A stretch of DNA of 64,000 nt, taken from the NCBI GenBank assembly GCA_012274445.1, contig JAAROD010000029.1, positions 868,001 through 932,000 on the forward strand. Reading direction: 5' to 3'. The stretch's first letter is position 1. Each line of letters opens with the position of its first letter. A model generated the notes under the pieces. The model saw only the letters and a program-made list of their open reading frames with translations, was not told where the DNA came from and searched no databases. This document shows positions 63,890 to 64,000 of the stretch, in pieces. The stretch is from Sclerotiophoma versabilis (taxonomy: Eukaryota > Ascomycota > Dothideomycetes > Pleosporales > Didymellaceae). The translations under genes were made by a program, and so were the position numbers.

Positions 63890-64000
63890 ATGGTCGGCCT
63901 CACTTCAGCTGCCGGTGTTGTTGGGTTCCTCTCAGAGCCAGACCCAGCTCTGCGGTCATTCGCCCTGCATCAGTTGAACGACCAGATCGATCTGCTGTGG
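63890..64000 (+). CDS. RPN2: 26S proteasome subunit Rpn2 (5' end only)
   Basis: The first 37 residues (MVGLTSAAGVVGFLSEPDPA, then LRSFALHQLNDQIDLLW) match the start of Rpn2/PSMD1, the large scaffold subunit of the 19S regulatory particle base. The ATG is in a good context (CATCATGG). The gene runs off the right edge, so its length and introns cannot be judged. Confidence 0.85.
   Translation, partial: MVGLTSAAGVVGFLSEPDPALRSFALHQLNDQIDLLW

Overview
The window is nuclear DNA of a filamentous ascomycete, most likely a Dothideomycete of the Pleosporales type. The evidence is the dense set of 45-70 bp spliceosomal introns with GTRAGT-like donors and CTRAC branch sites, a Zn(II)2Cys6 regulator, a HET-domain protein, and the sequence character of the SUR7, PHAF1, UTP4 and NBS1 homologues. 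The class-level assignment is inference. No tRNA, rRNA, CRISPR array or intact transposon was seen.

Layout. 1-5.97 kb is gene-poor and holds short tandem repeats and one unresolved terminal ORF. 5.97-11.03 kb (minus strand) carries a Zn2Cys6 regulator and the FACT subunit POB3. 11-15.2 kb is gene-poor with decayed coding fragments. 15.2-23.0 kb (minus) carries a HET-domain protein, mitochondrial isoleucyl-tRNA synthetase and a PHAF1/UPF0183 protein. 23.6-27.2 kb (plus) is a kinesin-5. 27.7-28.4 kb is a broken short-chain dehydrogenase. 28.6-33.7 kb (minus) carries a five-exon MFS transporter, a small single-pass membrane protein and a G1/S cyclin. 33.7-39.4 kb is a 5.7 kb gap. 39.4-49.1 kb (plus) carries UTP4, PNG1 and a SUR7-family protein. 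50.3-51.1 kb (minus) is an orphan two-exon gene. 53.8-56.2 kb (plus) is NBS1, facing a 75-residue mitofissin (ATG44-like) gene at 56.6-57.1 kb. 59.8-64 kb (plus) carries pyruvate kinase, the RNA triphosphatase CET1 and the 5' end of RPN2.

The genes do not form one pathway. Most are housekeeping: chromatin, DNA repair, mitosis and cell cycle, rRNA processing, mRNA capping, proteasome and N-glycan removal, glycolysis, mitochondrial translation and mitochondrial fission. They are interspersed with a few accessory genes (HET, MFS, SDR relic, orphan gene). I found no convincing new multi-gene system.

The most unusual structure is at gene starts. Five genes have first coding exons of only 2, 3, 9, 11 and 20 nt. 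In POB3 the start codon itself is split by an intron (AT|G), and in the ATG44-like gene the first coding exon is the ATG alone. All exon joins given here are manual predictions from splice signals and reading frame, with no transcript data.
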